Assembly (NCBI RefSeq): GCF_900107395.1
Contig: NZ_FNPW01000018.1
Coordinates: 83,107-133,241, forward strand
From: Pseudomonas sp. NFIX28
GTDB lineage: Bacteria; Pseudomonadota; Gammaproteobacteria; Pseudomonadales; Pseudomonadaceae
Length of the DNA: 50,135 bases
Direction of reading: 5' to 3'
Below the pieces are notes generated by a model. The model did not search any database and was not told where the DNA came from. It saw only the letters and a program-made list of their open reading frames with translations. This document shows positions 42,138-50,135 of this stretch, in pieces; position 1 is the first letter of the stretch, and every line of letters starts with the position of its first letter. The position numbers and the translations under genes are program-made.

Positions 42138-42554
42138 TTACCAAGTTGATGGGGCTTCAATGCTCGCTTTGGCTAAATCGCTCTTCCATTTTTCGTTTGC
42201 CAGCCTCAAGATCTCTTCGAAAAAAGCTTTTGGGTTTTTCATTTCGTTCCATCCTGAAGGAAGCGACGAATATTCTTCGGGATCATCTTCAAGTAGCTTG
42301 TTAAAGTCGAAGTTCTTATCAAGTAATGCATTTTCCAAAGATTTCAAAAGAACAAATTTATGTCTATATGAAAGGTTTTCGTGTCTGTTAAGGCAATATT
42401 TCTCTATCAGCTCGATACGATCTTTTGGATCTTCCAGATTGTAAGTTTCGAGTTCAGTTCCTAGAGTTTCCTCTCTGTCGTAGATATCAAATCCACCTAA
42501 GAAATACGCTGGCGTTGGACAGTAGGGAATACCTGAGTCTTTATCTAATAACAT
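42138..42554 (-). CDS. Orphan Rhs immunity protein, paralogue of 43139-43555
   Basis: A 138-aa protein from ATG 42554 (GAGG 5 nt upstream; a TTG at 42557 is in frame). It aligns throughout with the cognate immunity protein: FDIYDREETLGTELETYNLE, LSYRHKFVLLKSLENALLDK, FDF, and FFEEILRLANEKWKSDLAKA. It starts 11 nt after the stop of a toxin-tip remnant (42566-42733), repeating the toxin-immunity order of the intact pair. It is probably kept to protect against kin still carrying the older toxin. Confidence 0.82.
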   Translation of the reverse strand: MLLDKDSGIPYCPTPAYFLGGFDIYDREETLGTELETYNLEDPKDRIELIEKYCLNRHENLSYRHKFVLLKSLENALLDKNFDFNKLLEDDPEEYSSLPSGWNEMKNPKAFFEEILRLANEKWKSDLAKASIEAPSTW

Positions 42555-42565
42555 CAAAGCCTCAT

Positions 42566-42733
42566 TTAGTCAGGAATGCGGTACGCTGAGTCGAGTTTCA
42601 CCTCAGCCCCATTCATGCTGTCATTATAGTGTGGATTAGTCTTGTACTTCTTATTTGGTGTGTAGCCTCTATCTGCACTAGATATCTCCATTCGAACGAT
42701 ATCATTACCGACAGGCATAAAAATACCAGCTGT
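42566..42733 (-). pseudogene. Decayed Rhs C-terminal toxin tip
   Basis: Reading the minus strand from 42733 to the TAA at 42566-42568 gives 55 codons that match the last part of the intact Rhs toxin: GNDIVRMEISSADRGYTPNK against GNDNPVVRIEQPGSGKGYKP, and MNGAEVKLD against MNGAEIKFD. An in-frame stop (TGA 42734-42736) lies just upstream and no Rhs core or catalytic region precedes it. So a second, related toxin cassette once stood here and lost its 5' part. It is directly followed by its paralogous immunity gene. Confidence 0.75.
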
Positions 42734-42736
42734 TCA

Positions 42737-43138
42737 CATAGCGACATTTGCATGTCTCGATCATATTTGGTCTGTAAAAACCGGTCACTGATTTTGCAGC
42801 GACTTGAAGATGCTATCTGGGCAGAGAGGGGGGCTACAAGCTGGCAGAAGTCGATTTGTTTTGTAGGAAAGGTCTCTGAATGTGTTACATTGATTTCTCG
42901 CTTGAAATGAATCTGAGTGTTGTTCTGTTATTGTTTTTAGTCGAAGTTTTGTCGGTGGGTTTTCTTTAGAGGTCATACCAAGTTTCTCTTGGTCTTTTTA
43001 CATTTTTCATTTTTGCCCCTCAAGCGGATTTGGCCAATAAATTCGTACATCACCCCAACCTACTTCGGGGTAGGGTTTCTATCTGTCTTGGCTAGAGCTG
43101 AGTATGAACTATTGTCTTTTATTTTTCTGATCTACGAC
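42737..43138. other. AT-rich gap with no gene supported
   Basis: This lies between the cognate immunity gene and the toxin-tip remnant. It has one imperfect hairpin (CAACCTAC/GTAGGGTT near 43058-43078) and short frames on both strands without recognisable homology. It probably contains further decayed toxin-cassette sequence. Confidence 0.5.
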
Positions 43139-43555
43139 CTACCATTCGGACTGATCTTCTGATGCGGCTTTGATAAGATCGTTATGCCATTTTTCTTTCG
43201 AGTTTTTGAGTATTCTTTCAAAAAAACCATATGCGTCTTTAATTTCGGTTTCGTCCCATGCGATAGTTCTAGGGTCGTCGTAGTCGCTTTCAAAAAGTAG
43301 ATTGAAATCTGTTTCTCTTTTAAGTAGTGCGTTTTCTAGATTTTTAATGAGGACGAATTTGTGTCTGTATGAAAGATAGTTTAAAGCTGGAAGTATGTAG
43401 AGGTTTATGATTTTCTCTCTGTCTTCAGCATTGTTTGGATTGTATTTTTGTAATTCCTCACCAAGAGTATGCTCGCGATCGTAGATCTCTATTCCTCTAA
43501 GAAGAGCCGATAGGTGAGGCTCATATGGTACGTCTGAGAAAGGGTGTTTTAACAA
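43139..43555 (-). CDS. Cognate immunity protein of the Rhs toxin
   Basis: A 138-aa cytoplasmic protein starting at a TTG (43553-43555) one base after the rhs stop, with AAGGAG inside the end of rhs. This is a coupled arrangement that guarantees co-expression. It begins MLKHPFSDVPYEPHL and contains YDREHTLGEELQKYNPNNAE, LSYRHKFVLIKNLENALLKR and FFERILKNSKEKWHNDLIKA. Location directly after the toxin tip and AT-rich composition mark it as the immunity partner. It is homologous to 42138-42554 and to the N-terminal half of 16456-17319. I know no named Imm family for it. Confidence 0.88.
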   Translation of the reverse strand: MLKHPFSDVPYEPHLSALLRGIEIYDREHTLGEELQKYNPNNAEDREKIINLYILPALNYLSYRHKFVLIKNLENALLKRETDFNLLFESDYDDPRTIAWDETEIKDAYGFFERILKNSKEKWHNDLIKAASEDQSEW

Positions 43556-43556
43556 G

Positions 43557-46500
43557 TTATCTCTCCTTCACTGGAAATGCAGTATAGGGCCGAGTCGGGT
43601 CATCCGCATCAAACTTGATTTCAGCGCCATTCATTGGGTCTACCCGAATTGGGTTTTGTGCATCTCGCTTGTTTGGCTTGTACCCTTTACCTGATCCAGG
43701 CTGTTCGATTCTGACAACAGGGTTGTCATTTCCATCGAAGCCCGTATGTGCGGGCAAACCACGTCTTACTCGGGTAGTCGCTTCGTTGATTGCATGCATC
43801 TGCAATTTCCAGCTATTAAATTGAGAGCTTGAGTTTCTTTTGCCTCTTCTACCCGTTATTGGATCGCTGCCGTCAATCGCTCTTTGTTTCATGGTCGCAT
43901 CGGGGATGTCTGGTCCGTGTTTTCCAATGGTGTGCATATCATATTTAGCTTCAAATTCCTGAACACGGCGTTTTGCATTTGCCTCAGACAGCTCCTCAAT
44001 TCGAGCTTGACGTTGCTGCGACGTCATTTGAGGAGCAGGAGCTTTTGGACTCCCTTCATCCACTGTTGCCTTAGCCTCGGGATTTGCGGGAGGGCTTGCT
44101 TTACCTCCATCCTGGCCTAGACATCCATTCAACCCTAACGGATCCACCCACCCCGTAGGGTTAGGCACGTACTGGTAGTTATTCAACCCCCCTGCCAGCT
44201 TGATCGGGTCCGGCGTCAAGAACCGTCCAGAGCTCGGATTGTAGTAGCGATGGCGGTTGTAGTGCAGTCCGGTTTCCGTATCGAAGTACTGGCCCTGGAA
44301 ACGCAGCGGGTTGTCGATTTCGGAAACGTCCAGCGCGGCCAGATTGCCATAAGCGCGGTACTTCGCCGACCACATGATCTCGCCACTATAGGCGGTCAAC
44401 TCCTGCGGCGTGCCGAGGTGGTCGAGTTGGTAGTAGAACGGTGTGGCCTGGGCCGGGCCTTCGCCATCGAGCATGGCCAAGGGGCGGAAGGTGCCGGGTT
44501 CGTAGAGGTAGCTGCGATAGCGGTTTTCACCACTCTCGGCAATCAGTCGTTCGCCCTGCCAGAGGAACTCGGTAGTGCGGCCGTCGACGGTTTTGGCGAT
44601 GCGACGGCCAAAAGCGTCGTACTTGTAAGTGGCGGTGCTGCCGCCCGGCAGGCTGACGCCGATCAACCGGTGCTGGCAGTCGTACTGGTATTCGGTGACC
44701 AGCTTCTGGCCCGCGCCGCGGCGTTCGCGGCTGAGGTTGCCGAAGGCGTCGTAGTCGTAATGCCGGTCGCCTTGCATTAGCAGGCGGTTGCCTTTGACGT
44801 TGGCCAGGTTGGCGGCGGGTTGGTCGCCCTGGCCGAGCAGGTTGCCGGCGGGGTCGTGGGCGAAGCTTTCCGGGGTGGCGCCACGTACGTTGATCAGGCG
44901 ATCCAGCGGGTCGTAGTGATAACGCAGGTTGCCCTTGCGGCTGTCGTCGATACCGGCGAGGTTGCCGTTGGCGTCGTAGGCATAGGCGCGGTGGTAGAGG
45001 CTCTGATGCTGGCCGTGCCGTTGCTGGCTGACGCTGTGGGCCTGCAGGCGGCCTTGTTCGTCGTACTGGTACTGGCTGAGCAGCAGGCCCTGCTGGCGTT
45101 GCTGTTCGCGCCCGGCGTTGAACTGGTGGCTGGTCAGGCGCGAGCCGTTGAGGTCGATACTACTGAGCTGGCCGCCAAGGGCATGGCGGTAGTCGAGCTT
45201 GCTGCCATCGGGCAGGCGGCAATGGCTGAGCTGGCCGAGCTTGTCGTACTCGTAGCGCAGGGTGCCCCAGCCCTGGTGTTCGGTGATCAGGCGGTCTTGC
45301 AGGTCGTATTCGTAGGCCAGCGGCCAGTGGCCGTCGTCGACATTCACCAGGCGCCCGAGGGCGTCGTAGCTGTAGTGGATTTCTTCGCCATCGGCCAGGG
45401 TTTTCACCAGCAGGCGGCCAGCGGCATCGCGCTGATATTCGGTGACCAGCTCGCTGCCGTCGTCGCCGAATTCGGTTTTCTTCAGCAGGTTGCCGTTGAG
45501 GTCATAGGCGTAGGCGGTGCTGCGTCCATCGAAGCCGGTTTCCTGCTGGATCAGGCCGTTGGGGTAGTAATCCAGGTGGTACTGCTCGCCGCGCTCGTTC
45601 TCGATATCGGTGAGCAGCAGGCGTGCGTTGTCGTAGCGATAACGCAACTGGCTGCCGTCCGGGTTGATGCGGCGGCTAACCAGGTGCAGGTTGTCGGCAT
45701 ATTCGTAGCGTGTGATACGGCCTAGCTCGTCGCGCTCGGCGGTGACTTTGCCGTAGGCGTTGTAGCTGAAGGCGCGGGTGGCGCCGCCGGGCAGGGTGAT
45801 CTGTGCCAGACGGTTAGCGGCGTCCCACTGGTACTGGGTGATGGCGCCGCTTTCGTCCTGACGGGTGATCTGCCGGCCGAGGGCGTCATAGCGGTATTTT
45901 CGCTGGCCGCCGTCGGGCAGGCGTTCTTCCAGCAGTTGGCCGAGGCCGTTCCAGCCCAGTTGATGGCGGCTGCCGTCGGGGTGGGTGATTTCCAGCAGGC
46001 GGCCCTGGCGGTCATAGCTGTAGTGGGTTTCGTTGCCGTCGGGGTCGGTCTGTTGGGTGATGTCGCCTTGATCGTTGCGTTCGTATTTCCACTGCGCGTT
46101 GCCGCGTCGAACTTCGATGAGATGACCATCGAAATAATTGTAATAGGTGGATTCGTCCTCTGGAGGAATCACGGCGATCAGGCGCCCGGCCTCACTGTAC
46201 TCGTATGTGGTGATGGCCCCGAGAGGGTCTTTTTCGGCGATCAGGCGACCTTTTTCATCGTAGGCTTTTTGCGTTTCCGCACCGTCAGGGGTGGTCTGGC
46301 TGACCAGCCGCGCATTCTCGTCGTGCACGTAGACCTGTTCGCTGCCATCGGCGTTGATAACGGTGACCGTACCTTCGTCGTCCCACACATAGCGCGCATC
46401 GATCTGCGATAGGTTGGACCACTGGCGGATACAACGGGCTGCCTTGCCTTCGTATTCCCACTCCCAGCAGAAGCTCGCACCACCGGCCAGTTGGCGTTGC

Positions 46501-48515
46501 TGAATGACATGCTGCTCGTCATAGCGATAGCGTTCGACTTCACCCATCGCATTGGTGGCGCTGATCAGCTGGTTGTGTTCGTTGTACTGGTAGCTGACCA
46601 GGGTCTGAACCGTCAGCCAGGGTTCCTGGCGCTCACCTTGTTCGTTGTAGTCGGGACGTCGCTGCTGATAGTCGACTGCGGCGATATGGCGGTCGTCGTA
46701 ACGCAAAAACAGGGAGCGGCCTGCGCCATTGTCGATGCGCTGGATGCGATCGACCAGGTCGTAGCTGACGTGCAGCTGGTTGTCGTAGGCATCGCTAATG
46801 GTGGTCAGGCGCCCGGCACGGAAGTGATAAAAGCGCGCGCCTTGCCCGGCTTGGGTCAGGATCAGTTCGCCCGGAGCATCCCCCAGATAGATGGCGGCCT
46901 CGGCCAGGCTATTGGTAATGGCCGGACGCTGTTCGGTCGGCAGTGGAAACTGGGTTTGGCGATTTTCGTTGTCAGTCCACAGCACGCCCTCATCGTTGAT
47001 TTGCAACCGATGGGACAACGAGTGGCTCCAGCCGAAACCCAGGCGGTTGTCGATTTCCACCGCACTGGTGCGGTACAGCCGCGTCCATTCCAAGGGCAGC
47101 AGGCCATCGAGTTCACCATCGGTGAGGGTCAGCAGTTCCTCACCGGTGACCATCGAGATGGGGTCACCTTCGCAGCGAGTGTCTTTTGTGCACCGCGCTG
47201 GTTTATCCGCCGGGTTTGTAGACTGCTTGGGGGCATCACTGACGGGTTCATTTTGCTCGGCGCGAGTGGCGGGCTTTTTCTTACCGCGAGCCTGGATCTG
47301 CGCATCGGTTTCCACGGTGCCGCCAGAGCCTTTAGGCTTGCTCTTGGGCGCTGTGGCTGTCGCTGCGGGCTTGGGTGGGGCTATCTCTACACTAGCCTTG
47401 CGACCAGGGTTCAATGCGGCGTTGCCATTGAGCAGCAATGGCCTGGCTGCCTCAGTGTGGCCAGCTGCGTTCTTCTTGCTGGTTTTCATCAGCAGGGAAG
47501 TGAAGTCTTCGATCAGCTTCAGCACTTTGCCGCTGTTTTGCGTGGCCTTGAGTGCCTTGGTGCCAACCCGTACGGCCAGACCAATACCTCCGGTGAGCAC
47601 AATCCCGATCAGGATGTTCAGCAACACTTCGGTGGTCAGCTCGGCCAGCACTTCCATGCAGGTTTGTGGTGGCAGCATCTTCACCCAGGCGACAATCGCC
47701 GACACGTAGATCCACATCAGTGGCTCGTCGCTGGCAATCAGCAGGGCGGTATGGATGGCGCTTTTCGAGGCGTTGTAGATCTTCTTGATTTCTTCCTCGG
47801 TGAAGAACTTTTTCAGCTTCTGGTAGTTTTCCCGAGGGTGGGCCACCAGGTTGTAGAGGCTCTTGATATCGCCCCACAAACCCATGATGGCCTTCAGGAA
47901 ACCCTTCCAGGCCGACTCTAGCTGCTGTAGCGCCCGGCCGCCGATGGAAGCCTTGTTATGGGCCTTCCACAGCGGCAGGAAGTCGGTACTCCATTCGGTT
48001 TGCAGCCAGCCGCTCAGGTCGCCAATCACGCCCTGATAAGAGTTGAACAGCGAGTCGATTTGCGCACGGGTCGGGTTGGGAAAGAAAGTGATTTTGTATT
48101 GCTGGTTGGGCTTGAGCCCCGTGACTTCCTTGATGCCGCTGGGGCCGATGGTGACGTTGATGGCAGCACCGGCCTCGTTCTTGCCGTAGACCATGCCATC
48201 GACCACTGGCACCAGGCGTACCGGCGTATTGCCGATCGGTACGAAACGCGCGGATTCAAAGCTGTGCACCAGCTTGAGCTTGCCGTTGGCCGGGCAATTC
48301 GCGTAAAGATCAGCGCTGCGTTTGCTGTCTTTGTCCTGGGTGGCTACTTCGTCACCGACTTGGAACTGCTGTTCAGCGTCCAGCACGCCGCCGTACCAGG
48401 CTTCGGCTTGAGCACGATAGTCGGCCAGGCATTTCTTGAAGTCGCGGATGATGACTTGAGCATCCGGTTGTTTAGCCGTCAGGTTAACGGCGAATTCCCC
48501 CAACAAAATGCTCAT
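43557..48515 (-). CDS. Rhs-family polymorphic toxin (T6SS effector)
   Basis: A 1652-aa protein. Residues 1-400: a unique N-terminal region with hydrophobic segments (WIYVSAIVAWVKMLP, ILIGIVLTGGIGLAV) and a Lys/Pro/Ala linker; no PAAR motif is seen. About 440-1400: Rhs domain starting DPISMVTGEELLTLTDGELD, then many YD repeats (such as YRYDALGRQITRQDESGAIT). The core ends with the conserved DPLGLN at 1458-1463. The variable C-terminal toxin is 1464-1652 (43557-44126). Its order HTIGKH (H1528, H1533), R and SSSQFNSWKLQMHAINEA recalls CdiA-type RNase A-like toxins, so an RNase is my best guess. It sits in an operon with vgrG, DUF4123 and immunity genes. Confidence 0.93.
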   Translation of the reverse strand: MSILLGEFAVNLTAKQPDAQVIIRDFKKCLADYRAQAEAWYGGVLDAEQQFQVGDEVATQDKDSKRSADLYANCPANGKLKLVHSFESARFVPIGNTPVRLVPVVDGMVYGKNEAGAAINVTIGPSGIKEVTGLKPNQQYKITFFPNPTRAQIDSLFNSYQGVIGDLSGWLQTEWSTDFLPLWKAHNKASIGGRALQQLESAWKGFLKAIMGLWGDIKSLYNLVAHPRENYQKLKKFFTEEEIKKIYNASKSAIHTALLIASDEPLMWIYVSAIVAWVKMLPPQTCMEVLAELTTEVLLNILIGIVLTGGIGLAVRVGTKALKATQNSGKVLKLIEDFTSLLMKTSKKNAAGHTEAARPLLLNGNAALNPGRKASVEIAPPKPAATATAPKSKPKGSGGTVETDAQIQARGKKKPATRAEQNEPVSDAPKQSTNPADKPARCTKDTRCEGDPISMVTGEELLTLTDGELDGLLPLEWTRLYRTSAVEIDNRLGFGWSHSLSHRLQINDEGVLWTDNENRQTQFPLPTEQRPAITNSLAEAAIYLGDAPGELILTQAGQGARFYHFRAGRLTTISDAYDNQLHVSYDLVDRIQRIDNGAGRSLFLRYDDRHIAAVDYQQRRPDYNEQGERQEPWLTVQTLVSYQYNEHNQLISATNAMGEVERYRYDEQHVIQQRQLAGGASFCWEWEYEGKAARCIRQWSNLSQIDARYVWDDEGTVTVINADGSEQVYVHDENARLVSQTTPDGAETQKAYDEKGRLIAEKDPLGAITTYEYSEAGRLIAVIPPEDESTYYNYFDGHLIEVRRGNAQWKYERNDQGDITQQTDPDGNETHYSYDRQGRLLEITHPDGSRHQLGWNGLGQLLEERLPDGGQRKYRYDALGRQITRQDESGAITQYQWDAANRLAQITLPGGATRAFSYNAYGKVTAERDELGRITRYEYADNLHLVSRRINPDGSQLRYRYDNARLLLTDIENERGEQYHLDYYPNGLIQQETGFDGRSTAYAYDLNGNLLKKTEFGDDGSELVTEYQRDAAGRLLVKTLADGEEIHYSYDALGRLVNVDDGHWPLAYEYDLQDRLITEHQGWGTLRYEYDKLGQLSHCRLPDGSKLDYRHALGGQLSSIDLNGSRLTSHQFNAGREQQRQQGLLLSQYQYDEQGRLQAHSVSQQRHGQHQSLYHRAYAYDANGNLAGIDDSRKGNLRYHYDPLDRLINVRGATPESFAHDPAGNLLGQGDQPAANLANVKGNRLLMQGDRHYDYDAFGNLSRERRGAGQKLVTEYQYDCQHRLIGVSLPGGSTATYKYDAFGRRIAKTVDGRTTEFLWQGERLIAESGENRYRSYLYEPGTFRPLAMLDGEGPAQATPFYYQLDHLGTPQELTAYSGEIMWSAKYRAYGNLAALDVSEIDNPLRFQGQYFDTETGLHYNRHRYYNPSSGRFLTPDPIKLAGGLNNYQYVPNPTGWVDPLGLNGCLGQDGGKASPPANPEAKATVDEGSPKAPAPQMTSQQRQARIEELSEANAKRRVQEFEAKYDMHTIGKHGPDIPDATMKQRAIDGSDPITGRRGKRNSSSQFNSWKLQMHAINEATTRVRRGLPAHTGFDGNDNPVVRIEQPGSGKGYKPNKRDAQNPIRVDPMNGAEIKFDADDPTRPYTAFPVKER

Positions 48516-49261
48516 GCAACCACCTCATTTTCCAAATGGGCTTTCAATAGCCCGGTGTAGTTTTCTTCCGTGAGAGGGGTGCGTTTTACGAAACGTGCCA
48601 CCTTCTGCCGCAGGTTGGATTCGGGGAACGAGAAATACAGCTCGGCGTGGTCTTCCAGCAGCCACTGCATCATGTTGTCGATCACAGTACCGGGGTCATC
48701 CTCGGCGAGCTTCTTGACCAGCGCTTCCGGCACTTCCCACCAGGGAAATGGCTTCGGCGGCTTGACCACGCCCTGGCCGACGTTCAGTGCCCGGCCATTG
48801 ATCAGGTAGCGGTCGAATATCGGCAGGACTTGGGGGGCGCCTTCGCCCAACCCCTCCAAAATCGGATAGATATGCCGCCCATCCCAAAACCGGAAAAACA
48901 CCTCCGCCCCATCCGGCATCTTCACCTGGGTCAGGCTGCGCAGGTGTTCAAATACCACTGCCGGTTCGCAGTGGGAGACGGCGAGCCAGCCCCAGTCGTC
49001 GGCGTCGGTTTCGGCGATCCAGTCGAGGAAGCTTGAGGTCGGTTTGAGTTCGGCGAGGTAAGGCATGACCGGCTGCCAATCGGCGTAGGGCGTGCCGCTC
49101 CAGATCGCGGTCAGGCCGCTGGTGCCCTGGCTTTGGTAGAAGTCCTTGAGCGGATCGGCGTCGCTGGCGTTGCTGATCACCAGGTACAGGCGTTCGTCGG
49201 CTTGCAGGGGCTGGCGGGCGAGCCAGGCCTGGGGTGTCAGGCGATCAGATGGCACAGGCAC
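48512..49261 (-). CDS. DUF4123 T6SS effector adaptor/chaperone
   Basis: A 249-aa protein with GTG start 49261 inside the end of vgrG (17-nt overlap) and its stop overlapping the rhs ATG by 4 nt. The DUF4123 domain covers residues about 20-150 (LYLVISNASDADPLKDFYQS, VFFRFWDGRHIYPILEGLG). DUF4123 proteins load effectors on their cognate VgrG, and here the effector is the Rhs protein. The C-terminal part (about 190-249) is helical and probably contacts the Rhs N-terminus. Confidence 0.92.
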   Translation of the reverse strand: MPVPSDRLTPQAWLARQPLQADERLYLVISNASDADPLKDFYQSQGTSGLTAIWSGTPYADWQPVMPYLAELKPTSSFLDWIAETDADDWGWLAVSHCEPAVVFEHLRSLTQVKMPDGAEVFFRFWDGRHIYPILEGLGEGAPQVLPIFDRYLINGRALNVGQGVVKPPKPFPWWEVPEALVKKLAEDDPGTVIDNMMQWLLEDHAELYFSFPESNLRQKVARFVKRTPLTEENYTGLLKAHLENEVVA

Positions 49262-50135
49262 CGTCCTTGCACTTTTCGCACTCTTCGCAGAAAGGCGCGT
49301 TGCGTTTGAGGGTGTTGATTTGCGCCGGGGTCAACAGGGCGCCGGCCTTGTCGGCGTCGGCCTGCTTCAGCACGCCGGGCATCAATGGCGCGGCGCCGGA
49401 GCCGCTGCCCGGGCCGCCGCCGGAGTTGACCTTGACCTGCGGGCCGCTGATGGTCACGCCGCCGGCGTCGAGCTTGATGAAGCTGCCGCCGCCCTTGAGG
49501 GTCAGCTCGCTGCCGGCCTCCATGACGACCTTCATCCCGGCATTGAGGTGGATCTCCTGGCCGGCTTCGATGAACTGCCCAGTACCGATCTTGATGTGCT
49601 GGTTCACGCCGACGGTGAGGTGGTCGCTGGCGCGCGCTTCGACCTTGCGGTCGGCGTGCACGGTGTGGTGTTCCTCGGCCTTGAATTCGCTGTAGCTGTT
49701 GGCCTCGACCGTGTCGTGGCGTTCGTTGCCGACGCGGATCTTCTGGTCGTGCTCGACGTTCTCGTCCCAGTCGCGCTGGGCGTGCAGGAAGATCTGTTCC
49801 TGGCCCTTCTTGTCCTCGATGCGCAGCTCGTTGTAGCCGCCACCACCGGGGCTGCTCAGGGTCTTGAAGGTGCTGCGGGTCTTGTTCGCCGGCAACTCGT
49901 AGGGGACGACGTTTTCCTTGTGGTACAGGCAGCCGCTGATCAACGGCTGGTCGGGGTCGCCCTCGAGGAAGGTCACCAGCACTTCCATGCCGATCCGCGG
50001 GATGGCGATGCCGCCGTACTGGGCGCCGGCCCAGGCGCTGGAGACGCGCAGCCAGCAGCTGGTCTTGTCGTCGGCCTGGCCTTCGCGGTCCCAGTGGAAC
50101 TGCACTTTCACCCGGCCGTATTGGTCGCAGTGGAT
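49245..50135 (-). CDS. vgrG: VgrG spike protein, C-terminal part (cut by window end)
   Basis: The frame is open to the last base of the window, so only the C-terminal 296 residues are visible and the gene starts outside. The visible part holds the gp5-like OB-fold end (HCDQYGRVKVQFHWDREG, GGIAIPRIGMEVLVTFLEGD), the DUF2345-type beta-helix (NELRIEDKKGQEQIFLHAQR, VEANSYSEFKAEEHHTVHAD) and a short tail with five Cys near the end (CEECEKCKDGACAI). VgrG trimers tip the T6SS needle. It is followed by its DUF4123 adaptor and Rhs effector. Confidence 0.95.
   Translation of the reverse strand: MHCDQYGRVKVQFHWDREGQADDKTSCWLRVSSAWAGAQYGGIAIPRIGMEVLVTFLEGDPDQPLISGCLYHKENVVPYELPANKTRSTFKTLSSPGGGGYNELRIEDKKGQEQIFLHAQRDWDENVEHDQKIRVGNERHDTVEANSYSEFKAEEHHTVHADRKVEARASDHLTVGVNQHIKIGTGQFIEAGQEIHLNAGMKVVMEAGSELTLKGGGSFIKLDAGGVTISGPQVKVNSGGGPGSGSGAAPLMPGVLKQADADKAGALLTPAQINTLKRNAPFCEECEKCKDGACAI

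Noticed and set aside
42785..42976. 63-codon minus-strand frame between the toxin remnant and the cognate immunity gene
   Set aside because: Composition is unlike a folded protein, there is no ribosome site and no match to the toxin or immunity genes.
42966..43090. Insertion-sequence remnant in the AT-rich gap
   Set aside because: I looked for transposase-like peptides and terminal inverted repeats and found neither.
44250..45725. Open frames on the plus strand across the Rhs gene
   Set aside because: They are translations of the YD repeats in the wrong frame; the minus-strand Rhs frame is continuous and has family motifs.
44200..47100. Periodic repeats that could look like a CRISPR or tandem array
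   Set aside because: The repetition is the degenerate YD-peptide repeat of Rhs coding sequence, with no constant repeats or spacers.

Overview
The window is a GC-rich Pseudomonas chromosome segment. It most resembles the P. fluorescens / P. protegens / P. chlororaphis group. The reasons are the gene order gabD-gabT, desA-GGDEF/EAL-oscA-sbp-cysTWA (the order known from P. aeruginosa), the pgaABCD operon, and many Pseudomonas-type REP palindromes. Species cannot be fixed from the sequence alone.

Layout. 276-1784 is a DUF945/YdgA-like protein. 2094-8409 is a complete pgaABCD operon for the biofilm polymer poly-N-acetylglucosamine. 8617-9177 is a secreted PEBP-like protein. 9266-12373 is a vWA lipoprotein / ECF sigma factor / membrane protein operon. 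13430-15901 is an AT-richer accessory patch: a strongly structured leader in front of a small DUF3077-like protein, then an XRE-ImmA/IrrE peptidase coupled to a DUF4411 PIN-like protein (a toxin-antitoxin-type pair). 16008-17319 holds two unknown minus-strand genes, one with an immunity-like N-terminal domain, followed by tRNA-Arg(CCG). 17757-22080 is an R-body (Reb) cluster: a Crp/Fnr-type regulator, a small sigma factor, three RebB-type proteins, a fourth Reb-like protein, a coiled-coil protein and a permuted papain-fold (NlpC/P60-like) enzyme. 22519-25427 is gabD-gabT (GABA catabolism). 25566-31704 is signalling (receiver-HDOD, PAS-GGDEF, PAS-GGDEF-EAL) plus the desaturase desA. 32004-36236 is the sulfate uptake locus oscA-sbp-cysT-cysW-cysA. 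36310-40704 holds an Mpo1-like protein, a Crp/Fnr regulator, an AraC regulator divergent from a membrane desaturase, and a lipoprotein. 40962-50135 is a type VI secretion effector locus on the minus strand: vgrG (cut by the window end), a DUF4123 adaptor, a 1652-aa Rhs toxin, its immunity gene, and an array of orphan immunity genes with a decayed second toxin tip.

Main points of interest. (1) The two plainest rebB promoter regions share an exact bipartite motif, TTCACA-GCCT-N11-CGTTC, and a looser copy with the same spacing lies before the Crp-type regulator. This suggests a dedicated promoter class read by the cluster's own sigma factor. (2) The R-body cluster includes a predicted cysteine-peptidase-fold enzyme. 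(3) A 55-codon remnant at 42566-42733 is homologous to the C-terminal tip of the intact Rhs toxin and still sits directly before an immunity-gene paralogue. (4) A 287-aa protein about 26 kb away carries the same immunity-like domain. (5) An RNA-like structure with G-U-containing helices precedes the DUF3077-like gene. (6) Very short leader ORFs lie in front of the XRE-peptidase gene and of sbp.

All calls come from reading sequence and motifs without database searches. Product names rest on recognised motifs. Regulatory sites are pattern-based inferences.
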